This document shows positions 9,366 to 18,870 of a stretch of 64,000 bases of DNA, one piece after another (the first letter of the stretch is position 1; every line of letters starts with the position of its first letter). The translations under genes and the position numbers were made by a program. The stretch lies in NCBI GenBank assembly GCA_016716535.1, contig JADJWD010000006.1:1-64000 (forward strand), written 5' to 3'. The stretch comes from Betaproteobacteria bacterium. GTDB lineage: Bacteria > Pseudomonadota > Gammaproteobacteria > Burkholderiales > Burkholderiaceae_C. Under the pieces are notes generated by a model, which worked only from the letters and a program-made list of their open reading frames with translations, did no database searches and was not told where the DNA came from.

Positions 9366-11298
9366 TCAGAACCCGGTCGCCGCCGAAGCGGCCGCCGCCG
9401 CAGCGGCGACCTTCGCTTCGGGCTTGATCTCGACCTTGTAGCGCTTCTTCAGCGCCTCGAGGTAGGCCTCGGTCTCGGCCATCGCGAAGGCCTGCGCGTA
9501 CTGCTCGCGCAGCGGGTCGGGGCCGCCGGGCGTGGCGCCGGACGGCAGTTCGCGCGGCAGCACCTTCGTCACGCGCAGCACCGCGTAGCCCTGGGCGCCG
9601 AGGTCGACGCCGCGCAGTTGCGGCAGTTGCGTCGCGTCAGCGCGCATCGCCGCTTCGAGCAGCGCCGGCGGCAGCACGCGCGCCTGCATGCGCGAGACGG
9701 TCAGCGTCTCGCCGAGCGTCTCGTTCGGTGCCGCGCGCACAGCGGCCAGGCGCGCTTCGCCGTCCTTGCGCGCCATTGCGGCCGCCTGCTCGGCGACGAC
9801 ACGCTCGCGCACCGCGTCGCGCACCTCGGCCAGCGGCTGCGCGCGCCGGCTGGTGCTGCACGACGCGCGCCGCGGCGAGCTGGTTCGGGCCGACCTCGAC
9901 GGCGTCGGTGTTGCGCTTGTCGCGCACCGCGTCGGCCGGCGAACACGGCCGTCAGCAGCTTGGCCGACGCGAGCGCCCCGCTGGCGCCTTGGGCCGGCGT
10001 GCGCGCGACAGTGGCCGTCTGCTTCTCGAGCTTGAACTTGTCGATCAAGGGCTTCAGGCTGTCGGGCTGCTCGTAGGCCATGTTGGTGAACTGCTCGGCC
10101 GCGGCCGGCCACTCCTTGGCGACCTTCGTCTTGCGCAACTCGGTGGCGATCTCGGCCTTCACGTCGTCGAACGCGCGCGCCTTGCCGCCGCGCACGCCGG
10201 TGACCATCACGACGTGCCAGCCGAACTCGCTTTCGACCGGCCCGCCCACCTCACCTTGCGCCAGTGAGAACACCGCGTCTTCGAGCGCCTTGCTGGCCAT
10301 CGCGCCGCGGCGCGCGAACTCGAGGTCGCCGCCGAGCGCGGCCGACGCCGTGTCCTGCGAGTTCTTCTTCGCGAGTTCCGCAAACGACGCCGGCCGCGCC
10401 TTCGCCTGCTCGAACAGCGCCGTCGCTTTCGCCTTCGCCGCGGCCTTCTGCTCGGCCGTGGCCGACGCGTCGGCCTGGATCAGGATGTGGCTGGCGCGGC
10501 GCTCCTCGGGCTCGGTGAAGCGCGCGACGTTGGCGTCGTAGAACTTGCGCAGTTCGTCGTCGCCGAGCGCCAGCCCGCGCGCCAGCGTGTCGGCATCGAG
10601 GACGACGTACTCGATCTGCGCCTGTTCGGGCGTGCGGAACAGATCCTGGTGGCCGCGGTAGTACGCCTCCAAGTCCTCGTCGGACGGGTTGATCTTCGCG
10701 CGGTAGGCCACCGGGTCGAAGCGCTGCACCTGGATCTCGCGCCGCTGCAGCAGCGCGTCGACGACTGCGCGGCCGTCGATGAGGGTGCGAAGCCCGAACC
10801 GGCCACCCCGGCCAGCACCTGGCGCATGCCGTAGTCCTGGCGCAGCCGCTGGTCGAACATCTCGGGTGTCATGCCCAGTTGCGCCAGCAGTTCGCGGCTG
10901 AGCTTGCCGTCGGCACCGCGCAGGCCGGCGTATTGCGGATCGCTGTCGAACAGGCGCGCCATCCGCGGCACGCTCGGGAAGAGGTGCAGGTCGCCGGCGG
11001 CGGCCATCAGCAGCCGCTCGCGCAGCAGCGTGTCCAGCGTCTGCATGCGCGCCGGCTCGGTCTTCAGCATCTCGGCCGCCTCGGCGCCCTGGCGGCGTGC
11101 GCGGTCGACGACCCGCGCGTGCGCATCGTCCCACTCGCCGCGCGTCACGTTCTGCCCGGCGACACGCGCCACCGTCTCGTTGGCCGCCGACTGGAAGCGC
11201 GAATATCCCTCGATGCCGAAGACCACGAACGACGGGATGATCAGCAGCAGCAGGAAGCCCAGCGTCAGGCGCGAGTGGGTGCGGACGAAGTCGAACAT
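9366..11298 (-). pseudogene. ppiD: Periplasmic peptidyl-prolyl isomerase/chaperone PpiD, three frameshifts
   Basis: Four frame pieces make one protein of about 640 residues. It starts MFDFVRTHSRLTLGFLLLLI with a single N-terminal membrane anchor (about residues 13-31). A SurA-like chaperone region follows, then a parvulin domain (ASHILIQADA, FAELAKKNSQD, GGDLEFARRGAM, VESEFGWHVV) and a C-terminal PpiC-like half ending SAATGF. Breaks lie near 10770, 9945 and 9842; each needs one base added or removed and sequence identity to the family continues on both sides. PpiD sits in the inner membrane and helps outer-membrane proteins fold. Three independent indels in an otherwise well-preserved gene point to sequence error. 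Confidence 0.88.
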
Positions 11299-11394
11299 GG
11301 CGGTTCCCGAAAGCGAAGGCCGCAAAAGAAAGAGCGAACCGCGGTTCGCTCTTGTTCTCTCGGGGCTGGGCCGGAATTCTATCGAAGGCAGGGT

Positions 11395-11470
11395 TGGTGG
11401 GTGCTGACGGTCTCGAACCGCCGACCTACGCCTTGTAAGGGCGCCGCTCTACCAACTGAGCTAAGCACCC
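11395..11470 (-). tRNA. tRNA-Val (TAC)
   Basis: 76-base cloverleaf including encoded CCA: acceptor GGGTGCT/AGCACCC, D-loop AGCTCAGTTGGTAGAG, anticodon stem GCGCC/GGCGT with loop CTTACAA (anticodon TAC), and T-arm CGGTTCGAGACCG. It lies between ppiD and hupB on the same strand. Confidence 0.97.
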
Positions 11471-11537
11471 GCCTTTGCGGACTTGCGGCCTTGCGACCGC
11501 TTCACCGGGGCATGCAGCGTGCCGCGGCGATCGAACT

Positions 11538-11807
11538 TCAGAGCGCGTCGCGCAGGCCCTTGCCGGGTTTGAACTTCGGCACCTTCGCGGCCTTGATCTT
11601 GATCGCCGCGCCGGTGCGCGGGTTGCGGCCGGTGCGCGCCGCGCGCTTGGTGACGGCAAACGTGCCGAAACCGGTGATGGTGACCGAACTGCCCTTCTTC
11701 AACGCCGTGCGCACCGCGCCGGTGAGGGCGTCCAGCGCGCGCCCGGCGGCGGCCTTGGACAGGTCCGCCTCGGTGGCGATGTGTTCGATCAGTTCACTCT
11801 TGTTCAC
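11538..11807 (-). CDS. hupB: DNA-binding protein HU-beta
   Basis: 89 residues starting at GTG with AGGAGG seven bases upstream. The whole chain matches the HU/IHF fold: N-terminal helices (NKSELIEHIATEADLSKAAA), GFGTFAV, the DNA-intercalating arm RTGRNPRTG, and the C-terminal FKPGKGLRDAL. HU bends and compacts DNA as a dimer. The 196-base gap upstream is the only place for its promoter; no clear boxes were recognised. Confidence 0.97.
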   Translation of the reverse strand: MNKSELIEHIATEADLSKAAAGRALDALTGAVRTALKKGSSVTITGFGTFAVTKRAARTGRNPRTGAAIKIKAAKVPKFKPGKGLRDAL

Positions 11808-12003
11808 TTCGCTTCCTCCTCGAAGGTGCTGCGTTGCCGAGGTGCGGTTGAAGGGTCGTCGCGACGGCGGGGGAGGCGGATTCTAGGCCGCACCCCGAGG
11901 CACGTGGCCGCTGCGCAAGGGCGGGTGCCGCGCGTGATTCCACCGTTGACAACCACGGCCCGCCGGCCCTACGGCGCCAAGCGTTTTTTGCACGCCACGC
12001 GTG

Positions 12004-12936
12004 TTACGTCCGCGCCGGGCTGCGCACGACGAGCCACACGCCGGTGGCGGTGAGCGCAAGCCCCGCGAGCACCGGAAGGCCGAGCGGCTCGCGGAACAGC
12101 AACCACGCCATCACCGCCGTTGTCGGCGGCACGAGGTACAAGAGGCTCGTCACGCGCGTCGCCGCGCCGCGCTGGATGAGCAGGAACAACAACGAACTGC
12201 CACCGAGCGTCAGGCCGAGCACCGACCAGGCCATCGCGCCGATCAGTTCCGGGTGCAGGGTGAACGGGATGTCTTCGAGCCACGCGAGCGGCGCCGTGAC
12301 GACGAGCGCCGCGGCGAGCTGCACCGTATTGGCCGTGCGCACGTCGCACGGCTGCACGAAGCGCTTCTGGTACAGCGTGCCGATGGTGATGCCGGCCAGC
12401 GCCAGCAGGCACAGCGAGAAGTTGAACGCCGTCACCTCGCCGGCGCCGAGCTTGCGCCAGACGACGAGCACGAGGCCCGCCAGGCCGAGCGCGAGGCCGA
12501 GCCACTGCCGCGGCGCGACGCGGTGCTCGCGGCCCTGCACGGCGCTGACCCACAGCGCCGTCAGCACCGGCTGCAGACCGACCACCAGCGCCGACGTGCC
12601 CGCGCCGATGCCGGCGCGCACCGCCGCCCACACGCCGCCGAGGTACACCGCGTGCATCAACACGCCGGTCACCAGCAGGTGCAGCCACTGCGTGCGCCCG
12701 CGCGGCCACGGCGCGCGCACGAGCGCGATCCACAGCGCGAACGCAGCGATCGACAGCGCATAGCGCCAGGCGAGGAACCCCATCGGCCCGGCGTGCGGCA
12801 TGCCGAAGCGGGCGACGACGAAGCCCGTGCTCCAGATCAGCACGAAGACGGCCGGCATCGCCGCGAGCCAGGCGGTGTCCGCGGACGGCGCGCCAGGCTG
12901 CGCACCAGCCGGCCGGCCGGGCGTGGGGGCGCTCAT
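12004..12936 (-). CDS. DMT-superfamily permease (EamA/RhaT type)
   Basis: 310 residues with about ten hydrophobic helices in two repeated halves of five, the EamA layout. Typical stretches are FVLIWSTGFVVARFGMPHA at the start of helix 1 and the fourth-fifth helix region LGLALGLAGLVLVVWRKLG. The second half repeats the same pattern and ends PVLAGLALTATGVWLVVRS. Members export amino acids or other metabolites; the substrate cannot be read from the sequence. It follows pgsA with a 19-base gap on the same strand and may share its transcript. Confidence 0.88.
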   Translation of the reverse strand: MSAPTPGRPAGAQPGAPSADTAWLAAMPAVFVLIWSTGFVVARFGMPHAGPMGFLAWRYALSIAAFALWIALVRAPWPRGRTQWLHLLVTGVLMHAVYLGGVWAAVRAGIGAGTSALVVGLQPVLTALWVSAVQGREHRVAPRQWLGLALGLAGLVLVVWRKLGAGEVTAFNFSLCLLALAGITIGTLYQKRFVQPCDVRTANTVQLAAALVVTAPLAWLEDIPFTLHPELIGAMAWSVLGLTLGGSSLLFLLIQRGAATRVTSLLYLVPPTTAVMAWLLFREPLGLPVLAGLALTATGVWLVVRSPART

Positions 12937-12955
12937 CGCGGGCCGGCGCCGAGGT

Positions 12956-13522
12956 CTACTTCGCCTTGGCGCGGATCTCGGGGATCGCGCGCTTCAGGTA
13001 GTAGGCCATCGACCAGATCGTCAGCACCGCAGCCAGCCAGATCAGCGCCGTGCCCCACAGCCGCGTGTCGACGACGCCGAACAGCGCCCCGTCGTACAGC
13101 AGGAACGGGATCGCCACCATCTGCACGAGCGTCTTCGCCTTGCCCACCATGTGCACGGCGACGCTGCGGCTGGCGCCGATCTGCGCCATCCACTCGCGCA
13201 GCGCGGAGATCGCGATCTCGCGGCCGATGATGATCAGCGCGACGAAGACATCGGCGCGCTCGAGGTGCACGAGCACCAGGACGCTCGCGCAAACGAGGAA
13301 CTTGTCGGCCACCGGGTCGAGGAAGGCGCCGAACGACGAGGTCTGGTTGAGCCGGCGCGCGAGATAGCCGTCGAGCCAGTCGGTCAGCGCGAACAGCACG
13401 AACAGCACGGTGGCGATGACGTTGCGCATCTCCGCCGGCCACGGCAGGTAGAACACGCCCACGATCAGCGGAATCGCGGCAATGCGTGCCCAGGTCAGCA
13501 GCGTGGGGACGGTGAGGAACAT
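12956..13522 (-). CDS. pgsA: CDP-diacylglycerol--glycerol-3-phosphate 3-phosphatidyltransferase
   Basis: 188 residues from the ATG at 13522 (MFLTVPTLLTWARI). The CDP-alcohol phosphotransferase signature DG-x2-AR-x8-G-x3-D-x3-D is complete around residues 59-81 (DWLDGYLARRL then FGAFLDPVADK). Four or more membrane helices are visible. It makes phosphatidylglycerol phosphate, the first step to phosphatidylglycerol and cardiolipin. It lies downstream of uvrC on the same strand, the gene order known from many proteobacteria. An upstream in-frame ATG at 13549 would add nine residues without family support. Confidence 0.95.
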   Translation of the reverse strand: MFLTVPTLLTWARIAAIPLIVGVFYLPWPAEMRNVIATVLFVLFALTDWLDGYLARRLNQTSSFGAFLDPVADKFLVCASVLVLVHLERADVFVALIIIGREIAISALREWMAQIGASRSVAVHMVGKAKTLVQMVAIPFLLYDGALFGVVDTRLWGTALIWLAAVLTIWSMAYYLKRAIPEIRAKAK

Positions 13523-13613
13523 CGGTCGAACGGGATGCGCCCGCGCCACGCGCGTGTGCGCGAGGCGTCGTGGGCCGCCGGCATTCTCGCCGCATTTTTC
13601 GCTGCCCCCGGGA

Positions 13614-13639
13614 GGGGCTTCGACAGGCTCAGCCCGAAC
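13614..13639 (+). repeat. Dispersed 26-bp repeat, copy 1
   Basis: This 26-base sequence (core TTCGACAGGCTCAGCCCGAA) occurs identically at 21101-21126. It lies in the uvrC-pgsA gap. Similar GACAGGCTCAGCCC repeats are, from memory, frequent between genes in Burkholderiales. Translated on the other strand it gives FGLSLSKP. Confidence 0.75.
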
Positions 13640-13648
13640 AGCCTCGTC

Positions 13649-15907
13649 TCAATGCAGCGCGCGATAGATCTCCTCGGCCAGCTCGCGCGAGATGCCCTCG
13701 ACGCTGGCGAGGTCGTCGACGCCGGCGCTGACGACCCCGCGCACGCCGCCGAAGCGCTGCAGCAGTCGCGCGCGCTTGCGCGGGCCGACGCCGGGGATCT
13801 CCTCGAGGCGGCTGCCGCCGGTGCGCACGCTGGCGCGGCGCGCGCGCATGCCGGTGATCGCGAAGCGGTGCGCCTCGTCGCGGATCTGCGCCACGAGCAT
13901 CAGCGCGGCCGAGTCGTGGCCGAGCGCGACCTTCGGCCGTGCGTCGGCGAAGACCAGTTCCTCGAGGCCGACCTTGCGCCTTTCGCCCTTCTCGACGCCG
14001 GCGATGAGGCCGATGTCCAGGCCGATCTCCTCGAACACCTCGCGCGCCACCGCGACCTGGCCGCGGCCACCGTCGACGAGCACGAGGTCGGGCAGGCGCG
14101 CGGCGGGGCCGCCGGTACGCCGGCGCGCCGGCGCGACAGGCGCTTCGCTTGCGGCTTCGGTGGCAGGCGTCGCAGCCGCCGTAGCCGCGGCAGCCGGCTC
14201 GGCCGCGTGGGCCTCGTCCTCACCGCTCTGCCCGACCTCGCCCACTTCGCCACCGCCGGCCGCCACCGCTTCGGCCAGCCGCGCGTAGCGCCGCGTCAGC
14301 ACCTGCCGCATCGCCGCGTAGTCGTCGCCGCCGGTGATGCCTTCGATGTTGAAGCGGCGGTACTGCGAAGGCTGCATGCGGTGCCCTTCGTAGACGACGC
14401 AGCTGGCCTGCGTCGACTCGCCGGCGGTGTGGCTCACGTCGAAGCACTCGATGCGCAGCGCCGCCGGGTCGTCGATGTCGAGGTCCAGCGCCTCGACGAG
14501 CGCGCGCGTGCGCTGCTGCTGCGAGCCCTCCTCGGCGAGCAGCCGCGCCAGCGCCAGTTCGGCGCCGCGCGTCGCCATTTCGAGCCAGACGCGCCGCTGC
14601 TCGCGCGGCTGGTGCGTGGCGCGCACCTTCACGCCGCCGGCCGCCGCCAGCGCATCGACCAGCGCCGGGTCCAGCGGGTGGCTCGTGATCAGCTGCGGCG
14701 GCACCGGCTGGCCGAGGTAGTGCTGGGCGACGAAGGCGTCGAGCACGACCGCCTCGGGCGCGCGGCGCGCGGTCGGCACGCTGGTCTCCGACTCGGCTTG
14801 GCCCGCCATCGCCGCGCCCTCGTCGACGTGCGTCGGGAAGTACGCGCGGTCGCCCAGGTGCCGGCTGCCGCGCACCATCGCCAGGTTCACGCAGGCGCGG
14901 CCGCCGGCCACCTTGACGGCGAGGATGTCGACGTCCTTGTCCATCGCCGACAGGCTGCTCGCCTCCACCGCCTGCTGGTGCAGCACGCGCGACAGCGAGC
15001 CGATGCGGTCGCGCACCTCGGCCGCCTTCTCGAAGGCCAGCGCCTCGGCGTGGCCCATCATCTGCGCCTGCAGATCCTCGATCACCGCCTGCGCCTCGCC
15101 GCGCAGGAAACGCTCGGCGTCGTGCACGTCACGCGCGTAGTCGGCGACGCTGACGGCGCCGACACACGGCGCCGAGCAGCGCTCGATCTGGTGCAGCAGA
15201 CACGGCCGGCTGCGGTTGCGGAACACCGTGTCCTCGCAGGTGCGCAGGAGGAACACCTTCTGCACGAGCTGGATCGTCTGCTTCACCGCCCAGGCGTTGG
15301 GGTAGGGCCCGAAGTAGCGGTGCCGGCGGTCGACGGCGCCGCGGAAGTAGGCGACGCGCGGGTACTTCAGCTCGGCCGCGGCGGCGCCGGCGGCCTCGGC
15401 GCCGCTCTTGCCCGGCGCGCCGGTGATCTTCAGGTACGGGTAGCTCTTGTCGTCGCGAAAGAGGATGTTGAAGCGCGGCGCCAGCGCCTTGATCAGGTTG
15501 TTCTCGAGCAGCAACGCCTCGGCCTCGCTGCGCACCACCGTCGTCTCGAGCCGCGCGATGCGCGCGACCATCGAGCCGATGCGCGTGCCGTCGTGCTGGC
15601 GGTGCAGGTAACTCGAGACGCGCTTCTTCAGGTCGCGCGCCTTGCCGACGTACAGCACCTGGTCGGCGGCGTCGATCCAGCGGTAGACGCCCGGCAGGCC
15701 GGGCAGCGCGGCGACCTCGGCGAGCAGGCGCTCGCGCGTGGCGTCGGCTGCGGCGGCGGGAACGGCCGCGGGCGGCTCATCAAGCCGTGCATCGGGCCCC
15801 GCATCGGGCGCTGCATCGGTCGGTGCATCCGGCCGTGCATCGGTCCGAGCGCATGCCACCGGTTCATCGGCCGGCTCGGGCGCACGTTCAGGCACACGCT
15901 TCTTCAT
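13649..15907 (-). CDS. uvrC: Excinuclease ABC subunit C
   Basis: 752 residues, longer than the usual 600-620. An N-terminal extension of about 55 residues rich in Asp, Ala and Pro precedes the GIY-YIG nuclease (GVYRWIDAADQVLYVGKAR). Next come the UVR region (AEALAFEKAAEVRDRIGSL), the RNase-H-like second nuclease (ECFDVSHTAGEST, PDLVLVDGGRGQ) and C-terminal helix-hairpin-helix motifs (LEEIPGVGPRKRARLLQRFGG). An alanine-rich insert of about 45 residues splits the RNase-H-like part. UvrC cuts on both sides of a UvrB-bound lesion in nucleotide excision repair. The ATG at 15907 faces earP only 35 bases away, so divergent promoters overlap. A later start that drops the extension cannot be excluded. 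Confidence 0.95.
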   Translation of the reverse strand: MKKRVPERAPEPADEPVACARTDARPDAPTDAAPDAGPDARLDEPPAAVPAAAADATRERLLAEVAALPGLPGVYRWIDAADQVLYVGKARDLKKRVSSYLHRQHDGTRIGSMVARIARLETTVVRSEAEALLLENNLIKALAPRFNILFRDDKSYPYLKITGAPGKSGAEAAGAAAAELKYPRVAYFRGAVDRRHRYFGPYPNAWAVKQTIQLVQKVFLLRTCEDTVFRNRSRPCLLHQIERCSAPCVGAVSVADYARDVHDAERFLRGEAQAVIEDLQAQMMGHAEALAFEKAAEVRDRIGSLSRVLHQQAVEASSLSAMDKDVDILAVKVAGGRACVNLAMVRGSRHLGDRAYFPTHVDEGAAMAGQAESETSVPTARRAPEAVVLDAFVAQHYLGQPVPPQLITSHPLDPALVDALAAAGGVKVRATHQPREQRRVWLEMATRGAELALARLLAEEGSQQQRTRALVEALDLDIDDPAALRIECFDVSHTAGESTQASCVVYEGHRMQPSQYRRFNIEGITGGDDYAAMRQVLTRRYARLAEAVAAGGGEVGEVGQSGEDEAHAAEPAAAATAAATPATEAASEAPVAPARRRTGGPAARLPDLVLVDGGRGQVAVAREVFEEIGLDIGLIAGVEKGERRKVGLEELVFADARPKVALGHDSAALMLVAQIRDEAHRFAITGMRARRASVRTGGSRLEEIPGVGPRKRARLLQRFGGVRGVVSAGVDDLASVEGISRELAEEIYRALH

Positions 15908-15942
15908 CGCGCTGTCATTCTGCCGGCTTCGATAATCGCGCC

Positions 15943-17055
15943 ATGGCGGGTCGATCGGCGGCGCAACGCTGGGACATCTTCTGCCGCGTCATCGACAACT
16001 TCGGCGACATCGGCGTGTGCTGGCGCCTGGCCGCGCAACTGGCCGGCGCCGGCGACCTTGTGCGGCTGATCGTCGACGACGACCGCGCGCTGGCGTGGAT
16101 GGCACCCGATCGCGCGCGGACGGCGCCCGGCGTGACGGTGCTGCGCTGGCCGCAGCCGCAAGCGCCATCGAGCGAGTTGCCCGGCGAGCTGCCCGGCGAG
16201 TTGCCCGACGTCGTCATCGAAGCCTTCGGCTGCGATCCGCCCGAGGCCTACGTCGAGCGCCTGCGCGCCGCGCGGCCGGCGCACGCGCCGGTGTGGATCA
16301 ACCTCGAGTACCTGAGCGCCGAGGCCTACGTCGAGCGCTCGCACGGCCTCGCCTCGCCGCGCGCCGATGGCCTGCGCAAGTGGTTCTTCTATCCCGGCTT
16401 CACGTCGCGCACGGGCGGCCTGTTGCGTGAGCCGGGGCTGATGCAACGTCGCGCCACGTTCGAACGCGACGCCTGGCTCGCGGCGCGCGGTCTTGCGCGC
16501 TGGCCGGGCGAGCGCGTCGTCACGCTCTTCGGCTACGACAACGCGGCGGTCGGCCCGTGGCTCGCCGAGCTGGCCGCGGCGCCGACGCTCGTGCTGCTGG
16601 CACCGGGCCCCGCGCAGCCATGGGCGCAGGCCGTGTCGGCGTCCGGCCTGCGCCTCGTACCCCTGCCCTGGCTCGACCAGCACGAGTTCGACCACCTGCT
16701 GTGGTCGGCGGACCTGAACGCGGTGCGCGGCGAGGACTCGCTCGTGCGCGCGCTGTGGGCCGGCGTGCCTTTCCTCTGGCAGGCCTACCCGCAACACGAT
16801 GGCGCGCACGCCGCCAAGGTGCGCGCGTTGATGGCGACGCTGGCCCTGCCGGCCGGCGTGGCCGCCGCGCACGAGGCATGGAACGGCCTGGCGCCGTGGT
16901 CCGCGCTGCCCGACCCGGCGGCCACGGCGCCGTGGCATGCCGCGGTCGGCGCGGCGCGCGCGCGGCTGCTGCAACAGGACGACCTGGCGACGCAGCTGCG
17001 CCGCTTCGTGCTCGAACGGACCCACGAACGCGCCCGAGACGGTCCGGGCTGCTAA
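15943..17055 (+). CDS. earP: EF-P arginine-32 rhamnosyltransferase EarP
   Basis: 370 residues from the ATG at 15943. It opens WDIFCRVIDNFGDIGVCWRL, the hallmark DNFGDIG segment of EarP (old DUF2331). It continues with a GT-B two-domain layout: INLEYLSAEAYVERSHGL, FFYPGFTSRTGGLLRE, and the donor-site segment RGEDSLVRALWAGVPFLWQ. EarP moves rhamnose from TDP-rhamnose to Arg32 of translation factor EF-P, which is encoded 116 bases downstream. An internal near-repeat SSELPGELPGELPD occurs at about residues 77-90. An upstream in-frame ATG at 15787 would overlap uvrC and is not supported. Confidence 0.95.
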   Translation: MAGRSAAQRWDIFCRVIDNFGDIGVCWRLAAQLAGAGDLVRLIVDDDRALAWMAPDRARTAPGVTVLRWPQPQAPSSELPGELPGELPDVVIEAFGCDPPEAYVERLRAARPAHAPVWINLEYLSAEAYVERSHGLASPRADGLRKWFFYPGFTSRTGGLLREPGLMQRRATFERDAWLAARGLARWPGERVVTLFGYDNAAVGPWLAELAAAPTLVLLAPGPAQPWAQAVSASGLRLVPLPWLDQHEFDHLLWSADLNAVRGEDSLVRALWAGVPFLWQAYPQHDGAHAAKVRALMATLALPAGVAAAHEAWNGLAPWSALPDPAATAPWHAAVGAARARLLQQDDLATQLRRFVLERTHERARDGPGC

Positions 17056-17171
17056 AATCCGCAGCTTCGCCCGCCAGGGCGGACAGCAATGGCGCGCCAC
17101 GCGCGCATCCGCACGCGCCACGCGCGTGGGCACCACCCCAGGGAGCGCCCCACGGGCGCCGGGAACCACCT

Positions 17172-17726
17172 ATGAAACTCGCTCAAGAAATCCGCGCCGG
17201 CAACGTCATCATGCAGGGCAAGGACCCGATGGTCGTGCTGAAGACGGAATACAGCCGCGGCGGCCGCAACGCGGCCACCGTGCGCATGAAGATGAAGAAC
17301 CTGCTCAACGGCGGCGGCGCCGAAGTGGTGTTCAAGGCCGACGACAAGATGGATCCGATCGTGCTCGACAAGCGGGAGTGCACCTACTCCTACTTCGGCG
17401 ACCCGATGTACGTCTTCATGGACGGCGAATACAACCAGTACGAGGTCGAAGCCGAGAACATGGGCGACGCGATCCAGTACCTGGAAGACGGCATGCCGGT
17501 CGAGGTGACCTTCTACGACGGCAAGGCGATCAGCGTCGAGCTGCCCACCACCGTCGTGCGCCAGATCAACACCGAGCCGGCCGTCAAGGGCGACACTTCG
17601 GGCAAGGTGATGAAGCCGGCCAAGCTCGTCGGCACCGGGTTCGAGATCGCGGTGCCGCTGTTCGTCGAAGACGGTGACAAGGTCGAGATCGACACGCGCA
17701 CGCACGAGTACCGCAAGCGCGTCTGA
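17172..17726 (+). CDS. efp: Translation elongation factor P
   Basis: 184 residues, usual length. The three beta-barrel domains are recognisable, with the KOW-like N-terminus MKLAQEIRAGNVIMQGKDP and the C-terminal PLFVEDGDKVEIDTRT. The domain-I loop reads YSRGGRN with arginine at position 32, the residue rhamnosylated by EarP. Lysine-modifying enzymes are not in the neighbourhood, in keeping with the arginine type. EF-P relieves ribosome stalling at polyproline stretches. The promoter must lie in or after earP; the leader at 17056-17171 contains repeated GCGCCACGCGCG motifs. Confidence 0.98.
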   Translation: MKLAQEIRAGNVIMQGKDPMVVLKTEYSRGGRNAATVRMKMKNLLNGGGAEVVFKADDKMDPIVLDKRECTYSYFGDPMYVFMDGEYNQYEVEAENMGDAIQYLEDGMPVEVTFYDGKAISVELPTTVVRQINTEPAVKGDTSGKVMKPAKLVGTGFEIAVPLFVEDGDKVEIDTRTHEYRKRV

Positions 17727-17774
17727 CCGGCGCCGCCGGCGCGGGTCGTCCAGACCCGTCCAGACCCCAAAAAA

Positions 17775-17805
17775 ACGGGCGCCGGCAGGTGCCCGTTCTC
17801 GTTTC
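17775..17805 (+). terminator. Rho-independent terminator after efp
   Basis: A stem of ACGGGCGCC (17775-17783) with GGTGCCCGT (17788-17796, one G-T pair) and a GGCA loop is followed by TCTCGTTT. Preceding A residues could make it work in the other direction too. It separates efp from the next gene, 22 bases later. Confidence 0.7.
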
Positions 17806-17817
17806 CGCCACCAACGC

Positions 17818-18870
17818 ATGCCGTTCGATTTCGACGCCGCCGTCCAGGCGCCCTTCCGCATGCAGCCGGGCCTGCGCCGCATCGGCGCGGGTGTGGCGCA
17901 CTTGACGCCGCTGGCGCCCGGCTCGCGCCACCAGCGCGAGAAGCTCGCGGTGCTGTCGGCCTTCGCCCCGCAGGCGCTGCTCGTGCGCGCGGGCTTCGAT
18001 GCGGCGCCGGCCACCGCGGCGCTCGCCGCCCACGCCGCCGCCGAGCACCCGCAGGCCTGGGCCTGGGACGGCCGGCGCGCCACCGCGCTGCACCTCGGCA
18101 CCGCGGTCGATGGCGACGGGAACGTCGTGCAGACCGCGCCTGGCCAATTTGGCCTCGGCGACGAGGTGGCGCGCTGCCTGCGCGGCCTGCCGCCCGGCTG
18201 GCGCCTGGCCGCGCTGCTGTCGCTGGCGTTCGCCGAGGACTTCGCAATCGTCGACGCGCGCGACGGCACGATCCCGTGGCTCGCGGTGACGTTGCCCAGC
18301 CACTGGGCGCCCGAGACGAAGGTCGGCCGCCACTTCGCCGAGGTGCATGCGCCGGTGGCCGACAGCACGATGCTGCTGAAGGCGTCGGCGGGGCTCGTGC
18401 AGTTGATCAGCGGCGGTGGTGAGAGCAGCGACGGCGCACCGCCGCGCTGGGAACGCTTCGTCTGGACGGTCACCGACCACCCGCGGCTGCACGCCCACCC
18501 CGAGCGCGTCGCGCACCCGCGCTGGCAGGACACGCCCGTCGAGCGCGCCTGGTTCCGCAGCGAGCGGCAGACCTTCATCGCGCTGCCGGCGCTGGCGCAG
18601 GCCGTCTTCACGATCGAGGTCGCGGTGACGCCGCTGGCCGAGGTGGCGGCCGACGCTCAGCGCGCCGCGCGGCTGCATGCGGCGATCGCCAGCATGAGCG
18701 ACGCGGTGCTCGCCTATCGCGGGCTGGCCGAAGTGCGCGAGCCGCTGCTCGGCTGGCTGGAAGGGCAGGCCGCCGTGCCCTCATCGGCGCCGTCGGCTGA
18801 ATCGGCGGCGTCGACCGTATCGCCTGCATCGGCCTCATCGGCTACGCCTCCCGCCCAGGCCCGCACGTGA
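17818..18870 (+). CDS. DUF3445 / heme-dependent oxidative N-demethylase family protein
   Basis: 350 residues from the ATG at 17818. The body fits the DUF3445 family: PFRMQPGLRRI near the start, LAFAEDFAIVD in the middle, and WERFVWTVTDHPRLHAHP with WFRSERQTFIALP towards the end. Some members are linked to heme-dependent oxidative demethylation of methylated amines; whether this one has that activity is unknown. The last 30 residues are a Ser/Ala/Pro tail. The stop overlaps the mnmC start (GTGA), indicating co-translation. Confidence 0.75.
   Translation: MPFDFDAAVQAPFRMQPGLRRIGAGVAHLTPLAPGSRHQREKLAVLSAFAPQALLVRAGFDAAPATAALAAHAAAEHPQAWAWDGRRATALHLGTAVDGDGNVVQTAPGQFGLGDEVARCLRGLPPGWRLAALLSLAFAEDFAIVDARDGTIPWLAVTLPSHWAPETKVGRHFAEVHAPVADSTMLLKASAGLVQLISGGGESSDGAPPRWERFVWTVTDHPRLHAHPERVAHPRWQDTPVERAWFRSERQTFIALPALAQAVFTIEVAVTPLAEVAADAQRAARLHAAIASMSDAVLAYRGLAEVREPLLGWLEGQAAVPSSAPSAESAASTVSPASASSATPPAQART

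Noticed and set aside
12800..16069. Open frame of 1089 codons on the plus strand opposite pgsA and uvrC
   Set aside because: Stop codons are rare in GC-rich antisense frames; the translation is Arg/His/Ala-rich with no motif, while the opposite strand has complete pgsA and uvrC.
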